Part shown: piece by piece, positions 18,661 to 27,124 of the stretch
Layout: the number at the start of each line of letters is the position of its first letter
How positions within the stretch are numbered: position 1 is the stretch's first letter
NCBI RefSeq assembly: GCF_029892785.1
Contig: NZ_JARXXA010000010.1
Location: 107,864 to 171,863, forward strand
Direction of reading: 5' to 3'
DNA: 64,000 nt
Source of the DNA: Parabacteroides sp. PH5-46
Lineage (GTDB): Bacteria; Bacteroidota; Bacteroidia; Bacteroidales; Tannerellaceae
Position numbers and translations under genes: made by a program
Notes under the pieces: generated by a model
What the model was told of the DNA's origin: nothing
Database searches by the model: none
Seen by the model: only the letters and a program-made list of their open reading frames with translations

Positions 18661-18685
18661 TGTTCAGAATCGAACACTGTGTTCG
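18661..18685 (-). promoter_or_regulatory. enhancer-binding-protein operator (UAS) of the exporter operon
   Basis: CGAACACTGTGTTCG at 18671-18685 is a perfect 15-bp palindrome. A third half-site, TGAACA on the minus strand (18666-18661), lies on its promoter-proximal side. The palindrome centre (18678) is 77 bp from the end of the -12 element, the same distance as at tolC. It is the likely binding site of the NtrC-family regulator encoded at 44423. Confidence 0.75.
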
Positions 18686-18851
18686 GTTTTGATTTTTTAT
18701 GATATTTCTTCTTTATTTCTTAAACTTTTTATCTATAAGTTGTGTTTCTATATAAGAGTACGGCACTATAATGCAAAACCGAATAAGCCGTAGCATGATG
18801 ATGAAATGATTTAACTATCGAATATATTAACGTTTTTCAATTTAAATTTGT

Positions 18852-19730
18852 ATGAGAACCAAGAAAAATTTATTGTTTTTTACACTCCCTTGTTTTGTTT
18901 TACTATTGTTTAGCTGTACTATTGACAGCGATAACAAAAGCACTAACGAACCGGAGATTACATCACGAATTACCCCCAATGAAGAAGTCTTGAGAGCATT
19001 CGATACTAAGTATCCCTATGCTAAAGATATTGTATGGAGTAATAATGAAACCTATTATGTTGCAGATTTTACAGAATTATCTAAAACGATAAATGCCTGG
19101 TTTGAGCCAAGTGGAGAATGGGTGTTAAGTAAAGTTTCCGTAACAGCGGAGGAATTACACAAAGAAGTATCCATTGCACTAAAAGAGGACAGTTTTACCG
19201 AATATGAAATTGAAAGCAGAAGCCTTCTCAAACGCAAAGACTTTGAAGACATTTATGTACTAGAGGCTGAAAAGAATAATCGCTCATATAACCTCTATTT
19301 TTCTACCGGAGGCGATTTTATCAAGACAATCGCTCACGACTATAATTTCGTAGACTCACCAGTTAGTATTCCTGCCGCAATAACGGATTTTGTTACCTCA
19401 TCATTTAACAATCCGGCATTCCTCGACTTATGGTACGACTCACTGGGTATGAAAGTAGGTATTTCAGAGTCCGGAACGTATAAAATTGTAGCATTCGATT
19501 CTACTTCCCTTTGGATATGTACCATCTGGAATGTAGAAGAAACCAATGTCCCTATAGTAGTAATGGATAGTTTCAAAAATTCAAAGTATGGATCAAAAAA
19601 CGTTCAAAGTACTAAAATAAAAGAGAACAACGAAGAAGTTGCATATCTCTTCTATTTCAGCAATGAGGGGAAACAAAGCATTGCAACATTAACAGAAACA
19701 GGACGCTTCAAGAGTATTCTGTCCTATTAA
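18852..19730 (+). CDS. lipoprotein with PepSY-like (DUF2874) repeats
   Basis: A 292-residue protein with a lipoprotein signal peptide ending LLLFSC22. Residues about 45-100 read F-KYPYAKDIVWSNNE-YYVADF with AWF-GEWV, the pattern of Bacteroidota PepSY-like/BLIP-like domains. A more diverged second copy follows (about 180-290: ITDFVTSSFNNPAFLDLWYD). These domains are usually found on exported or surface lipoproteins of unknown function. It is divergent from the exporter operon and alone in its direction, and a hairpin follows the stop. A TAAATTTG box lies at 18843 but is too close to the ATG to be its -7 element. Confidence 0.75.
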   Translation: MRTKKNLLFFTLPCFVLLLFSCTIDSDNKSTNEPEITSRITPNEEVLRAFDTKYPYAKDIVWSNNETYYVADFTELSKTINAWFEPSGEWVLSKVSVTAEELHKEVSIALKEDSFTEYEIESRSLLKRKDFEDIYVLEAEKNNRSYNLYFSTGGDFIKTIAHDYNFVDSPVSIPAAITDFVTSSFNNPAFLDLWYDSLGMKVGISESGTYKIVAFDSTSLWICTIWNVEETNVPIVVMDSFKNSKYGSKNVQSTKIKENNEEVAYLFYFSNEGKQSIATLTETGRFKSILSY

Positions 19731-19737
19731 AGACACA

Positions 19738-19774
19738 GTAGTGGGAAGCCCATGCAACGCCTTCCTGCTGCTAC
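19738..19774 (+). terminator. probable terminator after the PepSY-like lipoprotein gene
   Basis: An imperfect hairpin pairs GTAG and GGAAG on the left with CTTCC and CTAC on the right, followed by TTTTCATC. It begins 7 nt after the stop codon. Confidence 0.5.
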
Positions 19775-19799
19775 TTTTCATCAATCAACACAAAGCAAG

Positions 19800-19832
19800 G
19801 ATGTCGGTTCGTAGTGAATACGCGCCGACATC
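19800..19832. terminator. hairpin with 8-bp stem, possible terminator of the decayed GH2 gene
   Basis: GATGTCGG (19800-19807) pairs with CCGACATC (19825-19832) around a 17-nt loop. It sits just past the 3' end of the minus-strand remnant at 19837. A strong T-run is lacking on either side, so termination is uncertain. Confidence 0.4.
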
Positions 19833-19836
19833 ACTA

Positions 19837-20121
19837 TTATATACTCCTATTCACTGATCCATTCACCTCTTTTTCCGCCACAGCATTTCCGTCTTTATCA
19901 TAAACAATTACCATTAATGTGCCCGGCTCGTAGCGGGTACCCATCCACATCAGGCGTAGCGTTTCTGACATGCCAGGCTTGTCAATGCTCCGTCTGAAGC
20001 ACTGTTTCCCAGCTCTCCGCTCTACCGGAAATTTATACACCTCACGCAAGCTCACTGCAGAAGCCGTTTCCGCTCCTAAGATAATCTGCTGAGAGAACTT
20101 CTTATACGCCTTTGTTTCAGC
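19837..20121 (-). pseudogene. remnant of a GH2 beta-galactosidase-type C-terminus
   Basis: An open stretch of about 94 codons without a convincing start. The segment SETLRLMWMGTRYEPGTL followed by VYDKDGNAVAEKEV matches the Ig-like (DUF4982-type) C-terminal region typical of Bacteroidota GH2 beta-galactosidases. An in-frame TGA at 20122-20124 closes it upstream, and the sequence beyond holds no other GH2 piece but a palindrome array. The most economical reading is a GH2 gene that has lost its N-terminal 700 or more codons by deletion. The identification rests on a short motif. Confidence 0.45.
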
Positions 20122-20164
20122 TCAACAAACGTAAACAATTTCCTCTATTCATATCCAGAAATAA

Positions 20165-20171
20165 TTTAGAG
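20165..20171. other. left edge of array B (see next entry)
   Basis: TTTAGAG marks the first unit boundary of the repeat array that runs to about 20171+100; the whole element is described in the following entry. Confidence 0.3.
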
Positions 20172-20270
20172 GTACGTCTAAATTCATTTAGAGGTAGGTG
20201 TAAATTATTTTAGAGGTACGTCTAATTTGATTTAGAGGTACGTCTAAATTATTTTGAAGGTACCTTTACA
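20167..20270. repeat. 22-bp-period palindrome array B (5 units)
   Basis: Units start at 20167, 20189, 20211, 20233 and 20255, all exactly 22 bp apart. Cores are TAGAGGTACGTCTA (three copies, one ending TAAT), TAGAGGTAGGTGTA and the diverged TGAAGGTACCTTTA, joined by A/T-rich spacers such as AATTCATT. Each core is close to a palindrome around GTAC. The array fills the gap between the GH2 remnant and the TonB receptor promoter. Confidence 0.88.
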
Positions 20271-20379
20271 GTAAAAAAGGTATCAGCTTGCGAAAAAGTA
20301 AAGAACAGGGGTTTGGAGAATAATGCCAAGAAAACCAGTTTCGTATAAAAATAGTCGAATCAAATTTGAAAGATACGTT

Positions 20380-20387
20380 TATCTTTG
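20380..20387 (+). promoter_or_regulatory. -7 box of the TonB receptor gene
   Basis: TATCTTTG matches TAnnTTTG perfectly and lies 32 nt before the ATG at 20419. No TTG is found at the usual spacing. Its position inside the longer open frame that starts at 20323 argues for the 20419 start. Confidence 0.55.
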
Positions 20388-20418
20388 CATGGGTTATTTT
20401 TTGAAAAAAGAGAGTGAT

Positions 20419-23226
20419 ATGAAAAATTACTTGGTTATTATTCTGCTTCTACTTATACCTCATTTATCTGATGCACAAAACGTTAAAGGGTATATATATG
20501 ACGCTTCCAACGAAGAACCGCTGACGGGGGTTAATATTTACTATAAGGATAAGGGGACGACAAAGGGCTCTATCAGTGATATGGACGGGCGCTACGAATT
20601 GGATATTCCGGCTGGGAGCCTGACGCTTACGTTCAGTTATCTGGGGTATGAAACCGAATCCCGGCCACTGATTGTTAAACGCGGGCAGGACATTACCCTG
20701 AATATCCCCATGAAACTGCAATCCAACCTGATGGACGAAGTGGTGGTGAGCGTAGGGCGTTACGAGCAGAAAATCAGCGAAGTAATAGTCTCCATGGATG
20801 TGCTGAAAGCACCCGAAATTGCCCGGCAAAACCCTACAGACCTGAGCGCTGTACTGAATACCATGCCGGGGGTAGATGTGACCGACAAGCAACCTTCCAT
20901 CCGTGGCGGAAGCGGCTGGACTTACGGTGTGGGTAGCCGCAGCCAGGTGTTGGTAGACGGGATGTCTATCCTGACTCCTGCCGTAGGAGAGATCAACTGG
21001 AATATGATACCGATGGAGAATATCGAACAGGTAGAGGTAATCAAAGGAGCCTCCTCTGTATTGTATGGTTCATCGGCGCTGAACGGGCTGATCAACGTGC
21101 GGACCGCCCGTCCCGGCTTAGATCCTAAAACCCGGGCGAATGCTTATATCGGGATATACGCCAATCCGAAAAACGAAGGGTATAAATGGTGGGGAGACGA
21201 CTTCTGGAGCGACGGAAAATACGAGGTAGAACCCTTCCTGCGCCGGAATGTGCTTTCCGGCATCCGCAACCCGATCTACAACGGGCTGGACATTTCGCAC
21301 TCACGAAGAATCAACAACTTTGATGTATCGGGCAGTCTGAATCTCTTTACAGATGAAGGATACCGCGAAGGAAACTATAACAAACGGCTTCGCCTGGGAG
21401 GGAATATCACCTACCACGATCCGAACGTTCACGGGCTGAATTACGGGCTGAACGGCAACTTCCTGTCGAACGATTATGCCAGCTTCTTTATCTGGCGGTC
21501 GGCGAAGGAAGCCTACACACAATCGCCACTGGCCAGTATGGGACGGCAGGGAAACAGCTTTTATATCGACCCCTTCGTCAATTATTCCAACATGAATAAT
21601 AATACGACCCACCGGCTGAAAGGACGTATCTACCACAAGGCAGACAACATCAAGTCCAGGCGTACCGACAAGTCTATCGTCCAGATAGCCGACAAGATGG
21701 GTTTCAATTACGATGCCATTCCCGATCTGGTGGATATGATTCAAAACCCGACTACTACCCTATTGCCCAAATTTATACCGCATCTGGGCGACATCATGAA
21801 CGGCTATTTTGGCGGAGCCGCCAAAGAGGTAGAGAAGCTGGGTAACTACTATTTTCCCAAGGCAGAACCGGCTGATTATGTAGACCTGATCTCCTGGATT
21901 ATGGGAAATACACCGCTTCCTTCATTCTCCGACAATTCGGAACTGATTCCCTGGGCCTTAAATGCTGTAACAGGCAATGGAAAAGACAATAGCTCTCCGG
22001 CTGATAATACGACTTCGTATTTCCTGGATTACCAGTTCAGCAAGAAGTATGACAATGCGCAACTTACCACCGGAGCTACGTTTGAGCATATTTACAACGA
22101 TTCACCCGTTAGCGGATTACACAAGAGCGACAATATAGGGCTGTTTGCCCAATACGACCGGAAGTTCTTCGACCGGCTGACCGCCTCGTTGGGGATGCGC
22201 TTGGAGTACTACCGGGTAGACGAGCAATACAAGGAAGCCGAGACAAAGGTATTCGGCGTGGAAGTGCCCTTCAAACCTATCTTGCGGGGAGGTTTGAACT
22301 ATGAGTTGGCAGAGCACAGCTTTATCCGGGCATCCGTAGGACAGGGATACCGCTATCCCTCTATTATGGAGAAGTATGTTTACCGGGATATCGGGGGCGT
22401 AGCTGCCTATCCCAACGAACAACTGAAAGCTGAAAAAGGTTTTAATGCCGAGCTGGGTATCAAGCAGGGATACAAGATTGGCAACTTTATGGGCTACCTG
22501 GATGTGGCAGGCTTTTACAATTACTATAAAGACATGATTGAGTTTCAGTTTGGCTTGTTCAACAACAATACCTTCGAGTATGTAACCAACCTGATGGATG
22601 TAGTAACGATGATTACAAACGGGCAGATGCCGGGCATAGGAACCCGCTTTGAGAACATCTCCCGCGCCCGGATATACGGGGTGGACGCCTCGATCAATGG
22701 CCTATGGAACATCAGTCCCTCTGTGAAAATGACCTACAATATGGGATACGTATTCCTGCAACCGATAGACGTAGATGCCGACAAGATAAATGCCGCAGAA
22801 GAAGCCAATACCGACCTGCTGGCAATGAAGTCCAAATCAAATACCTCGAAATACCTGAAATACCGCCAAAAGCACTCCGTAAAAGGCGTGTTCGACCTGT
22901 ACTGGAAGAGGTTCAGCCTTGGTACCAACATTACCTGGAAGAGCAAAACACTTGCCGTAGACTACTTTATGGTAGACGAACGTATAAAAGATCATCCTGA
23001 CATTATGGACTACGCCCGGGGGATTATCTTCTCCGGACTGCATGATTACTGGACAGATAAAAACAAAGGATATTTTGCCATGGACCTGCGCCTGGGCTTT
23101 GAACTGAGCAAGAACATCTACCTGCAAGCCAGCGTAAATAATGTGTTCAATAAGGAGTACAGCCTGCGCCCGATGGACGTTTCAGCTCCACGTACTTTCG
23201 TCTTGCGGATGAATACTACTTTCTGA
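20419..23226 (+). CDS. TonB-dependent outer-membrane receptor
   Basis: The frame opens at 20323, but MKNYLVIILLLLIPHLSDAQ at 20419 is a clear signal peptide and a promoter box lies just before it, giving 935 residues. A carboxypeptidase-regulatory-like domain (about 20-105, GYIYDASNEEPLTGVNI) precedes the plug (about 115-230, with GVDVTDKQPSIRGGSGW and VEVIKGASSVLYGSSALNG), then a 22-strand barrel ending in the aromatic C-terminus FVLRMNTTF. No SusD-like gene is adjacent, so it is not a SusCD glycan importer; metal-chelate or cofactor uptake is possible. Its last 45 nt overlap the 3' end of the convergent amylase gene. Confidence 0.92.
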   Translation: MKNYLVIILLLLIPHLSDAQNVKGYIYDASNEEPLTGVNIYYKDKGTTKGSISDMDGRYELDIPAGSLTLTFSYLGYETESRPLIVKRGQDITLNIPMKLQSNLMDEVVVSVGRYEQKISEVIVSMDVLKAPEIARQNPTDLSAVLNTMPGVDVTDKQPSIRGGSGWTYGVGSRSQVLVDGMSILTPAVGEINWNMIPMENIEQVEVIKGASSVLYGSSALNGLINVRTARPGLDPKTRANAYIGIYANPKNEGYKWWGDDFWSDGKYEVEPFLRRNVLSGIRNPIYNGLDISHSRRINNFDVSGSLNLFTDEGYREGNYNKRLRLGGNITYHDPNVHGLNYGLNGNFLSNDYASFFIWRSAKEAYTQSPLASMGRQGNSFYIDPFVNYSNMNNNTTHRLKGRIYHKADNIKSRRTDKSIVQIADKMGFNYDAIPDLVDMIQNPTTTLLPKFIPHLGDIMNGYFGGAAKEVEKLGNYYFPKAEPADYVDLISWIMGNTPLPSFSDNSELIPWALNAVTGNGKDNSSPADNTTSYFLDYQFSKKYDNAQLTTGATFEHIYNDSPVSGLHKSDNIGLFAQYDRKFFDRLTASLGMRLEYYRVDEQYKEAETKVFGVEVPFKPILRGGLNYELAEHSFIRASVGQGYRYPSIMEKYVYRDIGGVAAYPNEQLKAEKGFNAELGIKQGYKIGNFMGYLDVAGFYNYYKDMIEFQFGLFNNNTFEYVTNLMDVVTMITNGQMPGIGTRFENISRARIYGVDASINGLWNISPSVKMTYNMGYVFLQPIDVDADKINAAEEANTDLLAMKSKSNTSKYLKYRQKHSVKGVFDLYWKRFSLGTNITWKSKTLAVDYFMVDERIKDHPDIMDYARGIIFSGLHDYWTDKNKGYFAMDLRLGFELSKNIYLQASVNNVFNKEYSLRPMDVSAPRTFVLRMNTTF

Positions 23227-24666
23227 TTCGCTGATCCATACGGCTAGTTGACCACCCGGCACATAGAAGGTGGCATAGCCTTCTTCGTCGATAACGACCT
23301 CTTGGGAGATATGGCCTGTTACTTCGCTCCAGCGCTCGCCTGCCCGGTGCTTACCGACGTACATGCGCTTCTCGCCGTCTGCTCCGTTTGAGATTAGCAA
23401 AGCTACTCCTGAAGCGGGATGCTCATCGTCTCCCAGACGCACAAAGCCTACGGTATTGGGATGGTCGAAGTAGTTTAGCTGATCGCCATACGCGTATAAC
23501 CTTCTGACTTCGACAAGACGCTTGAGTATTGGGTGGTGAGGGGAGATCTTACCTCCTATGCTATAATAGTCGCCATAGAAAAGGCAGGGGTAGCCATCCT
23601 TCATCAAGAGGATCAGAGCATAAGCCGCCGGCTTGAACCAGGCTTCTATTTCCGATTCCAGGGAACTTCCCTTTTGCGAATCATGGTTGTCTACAAAGGT
23701 AACAGCTCGTTTGGGATGGCGGGAAACCAAGGTCCCCTCCAGCAGGTTAGCCAGATTATAGCTCCCTTTCAAACGGGAAGCATCAAAGAGGTTATAATGC
23801 AGCGGAACGTCAAATAAATCCAGGGAGAAAGAGAGTTTATCAAGATAGCTTTCAAGCGTTTCTACATCACGCTTCCAGTATTCGCCTACGGCATAAAACT
23901 GCTCTCCAAACTCTTCCCGCAAGGCTTTCAGAAACTCGTTTATGAAATGGCTATTGATGTGTTTAATGGCATCCAGGCGCATACCGTCGAGGTTTAGCTC
24001 ACGGGTAACCCATATCCCCCATTTGATCATTTCGTCGGCCACTTTGGGGTGATTAAAATCCAGATTAGCAAACATCAGGAAGTCGTAATTCCCGTTTTCG
24101 TCGTCTACAGCTTCGCTCCATTGCTTGTCGTTTCCCGACACCAGGAAGATGCCTTTTTTTCCTGTCCGCTTGTCATAGTCTACTCCGGTAAAGTGCTCCC
24201 AGTTCCATTTGAAGGAGGAATGCCGGTACCTCCCGGGAAAGGTAAAACCGGTCATGCCTTCTATTTCTTCGATTTCGCCGATAAAGTCTTTCCGCTGAAT
24301 GGGATTTACTTCCCGTACCTTAAAGGTTTCGGCAAAGTCGGCTCCGGCTTTGTGGTTCATAACGGCATCGAGATAAACGTTAATCTTGTATTTGTGGAGC
24401 TCTTCTATCATCTTTTTCAGCTCCTCTTTGTTGCCATATTTGGTTCGTATCGTGTCTTTCTGCCAGAACTCCCCCAGATCGTACAAGTCGTAAGCCGCAT
24501 AGCCCGCATCGCCCTGTGAGATTGCTTTGTGAGCGGGAGGTATCCACACGGCTGTTATACCCAACGCGTGCAGACGAGAGGCTTCTTCCCTTAATATGCT
24601 CCAAAGTTTCCCGTGATTCGGCAGGTTCCATTCAAAGAACTGCATCATCACGCCGTTTTCAATCAT
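23182..24666 (-). CDS. cytoplasmic alpha-amylase, GH13
   Basis: A 494-residue enzyme without a signal peptide, of the liquefying alpha-amylase type (GH13_5), hydrolysing alpha-1,4-glucans inside the cell. Visible motifs are DAVMNHKAGAD (region I), GMRLDAIKH with the nucleophile Asp (about 235), GEYWK with the acid/base Glu (about 265) and FVDNHDSQ with the transition-state Asp (about 328). The protein should normally end near QLAVWI; the last 16 residues, SESESSIHPQDESTWS, look like a read-out tail and overlap the receptor gene antisense. It begins 7 nt after the fumC stop, so the two genes are probably co-transcribed. Confidence 0.93.
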   Translation of the reverse strand: MIENGVMMQFFEWNLPNHGKLWSILREEASRLHALGITAVWIPPAHKAISQGDAGYAAYDLYDLGEFWQKDTIRTKYGNKEELKKMIEELHKYKINVYLDAVMNHKAGADFAETFKVREVNPIQRKDFIGEIEEIEGMTGFTFPGRYRHSSFKWNWEHFTGVDYDKRTGKKGIFLVSGNDKQWSEAVDDENGNYDFLMFANLDFNHPKVADEMIKWGIWVTRELNLDGMRLDAIKHINSHFINEFLKALREEFGEQFYAVGEYWKRDVETLESYLDKLSFSLDLFDVPLHYNLFDASRLKGSYNLANLLEGTLVSRHPKRAVTFVDNHDSQKGSSLESEIEAWFKPAAYALILLMKDGYPCLFYGDYYSIGGKISPHHPILKRLVEVRRLYAYGDQLNYFDHPNTVGFVRLGDDEHPASGVALLISNGADGEKRMYVGKHRAGERWSEVTGHISQEVVIDEEGYATFYVPGGQLAVWISESESSIHPQDESTWS

Positions 24667-24673
24667 ACCATAT

Positions 24674-26086
24674 TTATCTTTTCCTACCGTTCAGCTTGCC
24701 AACCATTTTTGAAGGATCTACCCACTCGTCGAACTCTTCGGCAGTAACAAATCCTGTTTCAATGGCCGCTTGCCTCAAGGTCTTATTCTCTTTATACGCC
24801 CGGCTGGCAATGGCTGCCGCCTTGTAATAACCGATCCGGGTATTAAGAGCCGTAACAAGCATCAGCGAATGATCCAGGTGCTTACGGATATTCTCCCTGA
24901 CAGGCTCAATGCCTGACGCGCAATGCTCGTTAAAACTATTACATCCCTCTCCTAATAAACGGGCACTATGCAAAAAATTGTATATAATCATCGGTTTAAA
25001 TACATTTAATTCAAAATGCCCGGTGGCTCCGCCTACCGATACAGCCACGTCATTACCCATTACCTGGGCGGCAATTATTGTAAGTGCCTCGCACTGCGTA
25101 GGGTTCACCTTTCCCGGCATAATGGAAGAGCCGGGCTCATTCTCCGGGATATGTATTTCGCCGATACCGGAGCGTGGGCCTGAGCTGAGCATCCGTATGT
25201 CGTTGGCTATCTTCATCAGGCTAACAGCAATACCCTTCAACGCCCCATGCGTAGATACAATAGCATCATGGCTTGCCAGAGCTTCAAACTTATTCGGAGC
25301 TGTTACAAAGGGTAAACCGCTAAGCTCTGCAATTCTTTTTGCCACCTGCTTATCGTAATTATCCGGGGTATTGATTCCTGTTCCTACAGCCGTACCTCCC
25401 AAGGCCAGCTCTGCCAGGTGCTGAAGCGTATCTTGCAGAGACCGTATGCCATGCTCCAGTTGCGATACATAGCCGCTGAACTCCTGCCCCAGCGTAAGCG
25501 GAGTAGCATCCATAAAGTGCGTACGCCCTATCTTCACGATATCCATAAAGGCCAGACTCTTCTGGGCAAAGGTATTACGCAGCCGGATAACAGCCGGAAT
25601 CGTCACTTCCGTCAGCATCTTATAGGCCGCAATGTGCATAGCCGTAGGGAATGTATCGTTAGACGACTGAGACTTGTTTACGTCATCATTGGGCGACAAT
25701 ACCTTCTCTTTGTCAGTCAGCTTTCCTCCTTGCAATACATGTGCCCTGTTGGCTATTACTTCATTCACATTCATATTGCTCTGTGTGCCGCTACCGGTCT
25801 GCCAAACCACCAGAGGGAACTCATCATCCAGCTTACCTTCCAGTATCTCGTCGCAAACTTTTACAATCAATCCACACTTCTCAGCCGATAACACACCTGC
25901 ATCCATATTTGCCATAGCCGCAGCTTTCTTCAGGATTGCAAATGCCTGAATAATCTCTTTCGGCATCCGGTTGATATCACGGGCGATGTTAAAGTTCTTG
26001 ATACTCCGCTGGGTTTGCGGTCCGTAGTAAGCATTCATGGGAAGCTTTACTTCTCCCATTGTATCTTTTTCAAATCTGTATTCCAT
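24674..26086 (-). CDS. fumC: fumarate hydratase class II
   Basis: A 470-residue class II fumarase interconverting fumarate and malate without an iron-sulfur cluster. The frame extends 8 codons further up (26110), but [16 protein letters not shown] is the conserved N-terminus. The signature [16 protein letters not shown] (about 315) carries the catalytic Ser loop, and [14 protein letters not shown] and [16 protein letters not shown] are the other active-site regions. Length and motifs are typical. It is followed closely by the amylase gene. Confidence 0.96.
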   Translation of the reverse strand: MEYRFEKDTMGEVKLPMNAYYGPQTQRSIKNFNIARDINRMPKEIIQAFAILKKAAAMANMDAGVLSAEKCGLIVKVCDEILEGKLDDEFPLVVWQTGSGTQSNMNVNEVIANRAHVLQGGKLTDKEKVLSPNDDVNKSQSSNDTFPTAMHIAAYKMLTEVTIPAVIRLRNTFAQKSLAFMDIVKIGRTHFMDATPLTLGQEFSGYVSQLEHGIRSLQDTLQHLAELALGGTAVGTGINTPDNYDKQVAKRIAELSGLPFVTAPNKFEALASHDAIVSTHGALKGIAVSLMKIANDIRMLSSGPRSGIGEIHIPENEPGSSIMPGKVNPTQCEALTIIAAQVMGNDVAVSVGGATGHFELNVFKPMIIYNFLHSARLLGEGCNSFNEHCASGIEPVRENIRKHLDHSLMLVTALNTRIGYYKAAAIASRAYKENKTLRQAAIETGFVTAEEFDEWVDPSKMVGKLNGRKR

Positions 26087-26118
26087 AATGGCTCGTTTAA
26101 ATATTAGCACTTATCAGT

Positions 26119-26126
26119 TACCTTTG
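26119..26126 (+). promoter_or_regulatory. possible -7 box for the 26223 membrane protein gene
   Basis: TACCTTTG is a perfect TAnnTTTG box, 97 nt before the ATG. No TTG element is at the ideal distance, and the leader would be long. Confidence 0.35.
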
Positions 26127-26222
26127 TTCGTAACCCTCTCTATTATTTAAACCATCAGACTTACTAAAATGTTTATTATATAAAGGCATGTAAAAGGCCT
26201 GTAATTAATCCGACGAAAGACA

Positions 26223-27119
26223 ATGATATCTACCTATTTAAAGAAAATATACCCTCTGTTTTTATCCCCAAAAAGTAAAAAGCAATTTGAAAAAATCATA
26301 TTCTTTACAGCTATTATCGCGTTTATTATTCATTTTACGTTGATAGTACTGGCAGATCTCAATTATATCCAAAGCAGTAGCTATTCTAATAATGGCAAGG
26401 GGTTGAATCCTATTTCGTCTATTTATACGCCATTTTCAATTATACTCCTTTACGAAATCTACCTGCTGATCTACTATCTGCCTACATCCATTACCATTTA
26501 CCTGGGTAAGCAGTATGAGATTATAGCACTGATATTGGTTCGCAAAATATTTGACGATCTGGCTAATCTGCCAATAGGCTCAAGCTATTTTGATTATGAA
26601 ACAGTAGAGAAATTGTTACTCACATTTGGAGGATTAATCGCCTTATTCCTGCTGATATTCCTGTTCTACAAACTAAGCGGCAATAAGCCTGAACGAACAG
26701 ATGAATACGAATGTAAAGATGAAAAGAGCCGGAAATTCGTAATCGCTAAAAAGATCATGTCACTTATCCTGCTATTACTCTTTGGTATCCTCTTTATCAG
26801 AAGCTTCAGCGAAATAAAAGACGCCGGTTCTTTAAGTATGGACAACATCATCCATCTGACGTATAAAATGAATAATACGTTTTTTGATACCTTTTTTACA
26901 GCCTTGATTATTACGGAAGTTTTACTGCTTCTGTTTACCTTTGAGTTGTCCGATCACTTCAACAAAGTAATACGCAATTCGGGCTTTATTGTTTCTACTA
27001 TTTTGCTTAAACTATCCTTTAAGGCCGAAGGGCTACTGAACGTAGGTATTATCCTGGTAGCCGTAGCCTTCGGTGTAGCCATCCTTTCTGTTCACAAATT
27101 GTATGAGACCAAACTATAA
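26223..27119 (+). CDS. unrecognised polytopic membrane protein
   Basis: A 298-residue protein with about seven hydrophobic segments (near 25-47, 68-88, 92-108, 132-152, 176-196, 221-242 and 256-290). A charged loop, KPERTDEYECKDEKSRK, lies in the middle. No catalytic motif or known family signature is visible. It is divergent from fumC and convergent with the beta-barrel gene, from which it is separated by 5 nt. A TACCTTTG box at 26119-26126 could drive it, leaving a leader of about 90 nt. Function unknown. Confidence 0.7.
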   Translation: MISTYLKKIYPLFLSPKSKKQFEKIIFFTAIIAFIIHFTLIVLADLNYIQSSSYSNNGKGLNPISSIYTPFSIILLYEIYLLIYYLPTSITIYLGKQYEIIALILVRKIFDDLANLPIGSSYFDYETVEKLLLTFGGLIALFLLIFLFYKLSGNKPERTDEYECKDEKSRKFVIAKKIMSLILLLLFGILFIRSFSEIKDAGSLSMDNIIHLTYKMNNTFFDTFFTALIITEVLLLLFTFELSDHFNKVIRNSGFIVSTILLKLSFKAEGLLNVGIILVAVAFGVAILSVHKLYETKL

Positions 27120-27124
27120 TAGCC

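Noticed and set aside
18843..18850. TAAATTTG as promoter of the PepSY-like lipoprotein gene
   Set aside because: It ends 2 nt before the ATG, so transcription would start inside the coding region.
20323..20418. N-terminal extension of the TonB receptor from the ATG at 20323
   Set aside because: It would place 32 polar residues before a clear signal peptide, and a promoter box lies inside the extension.
20419..23226. SusC-type glycan importer
   Set aside because: No SusD-like lipoprotein lies beside it and the length is on the short side; classed as a generic TonB receptor.
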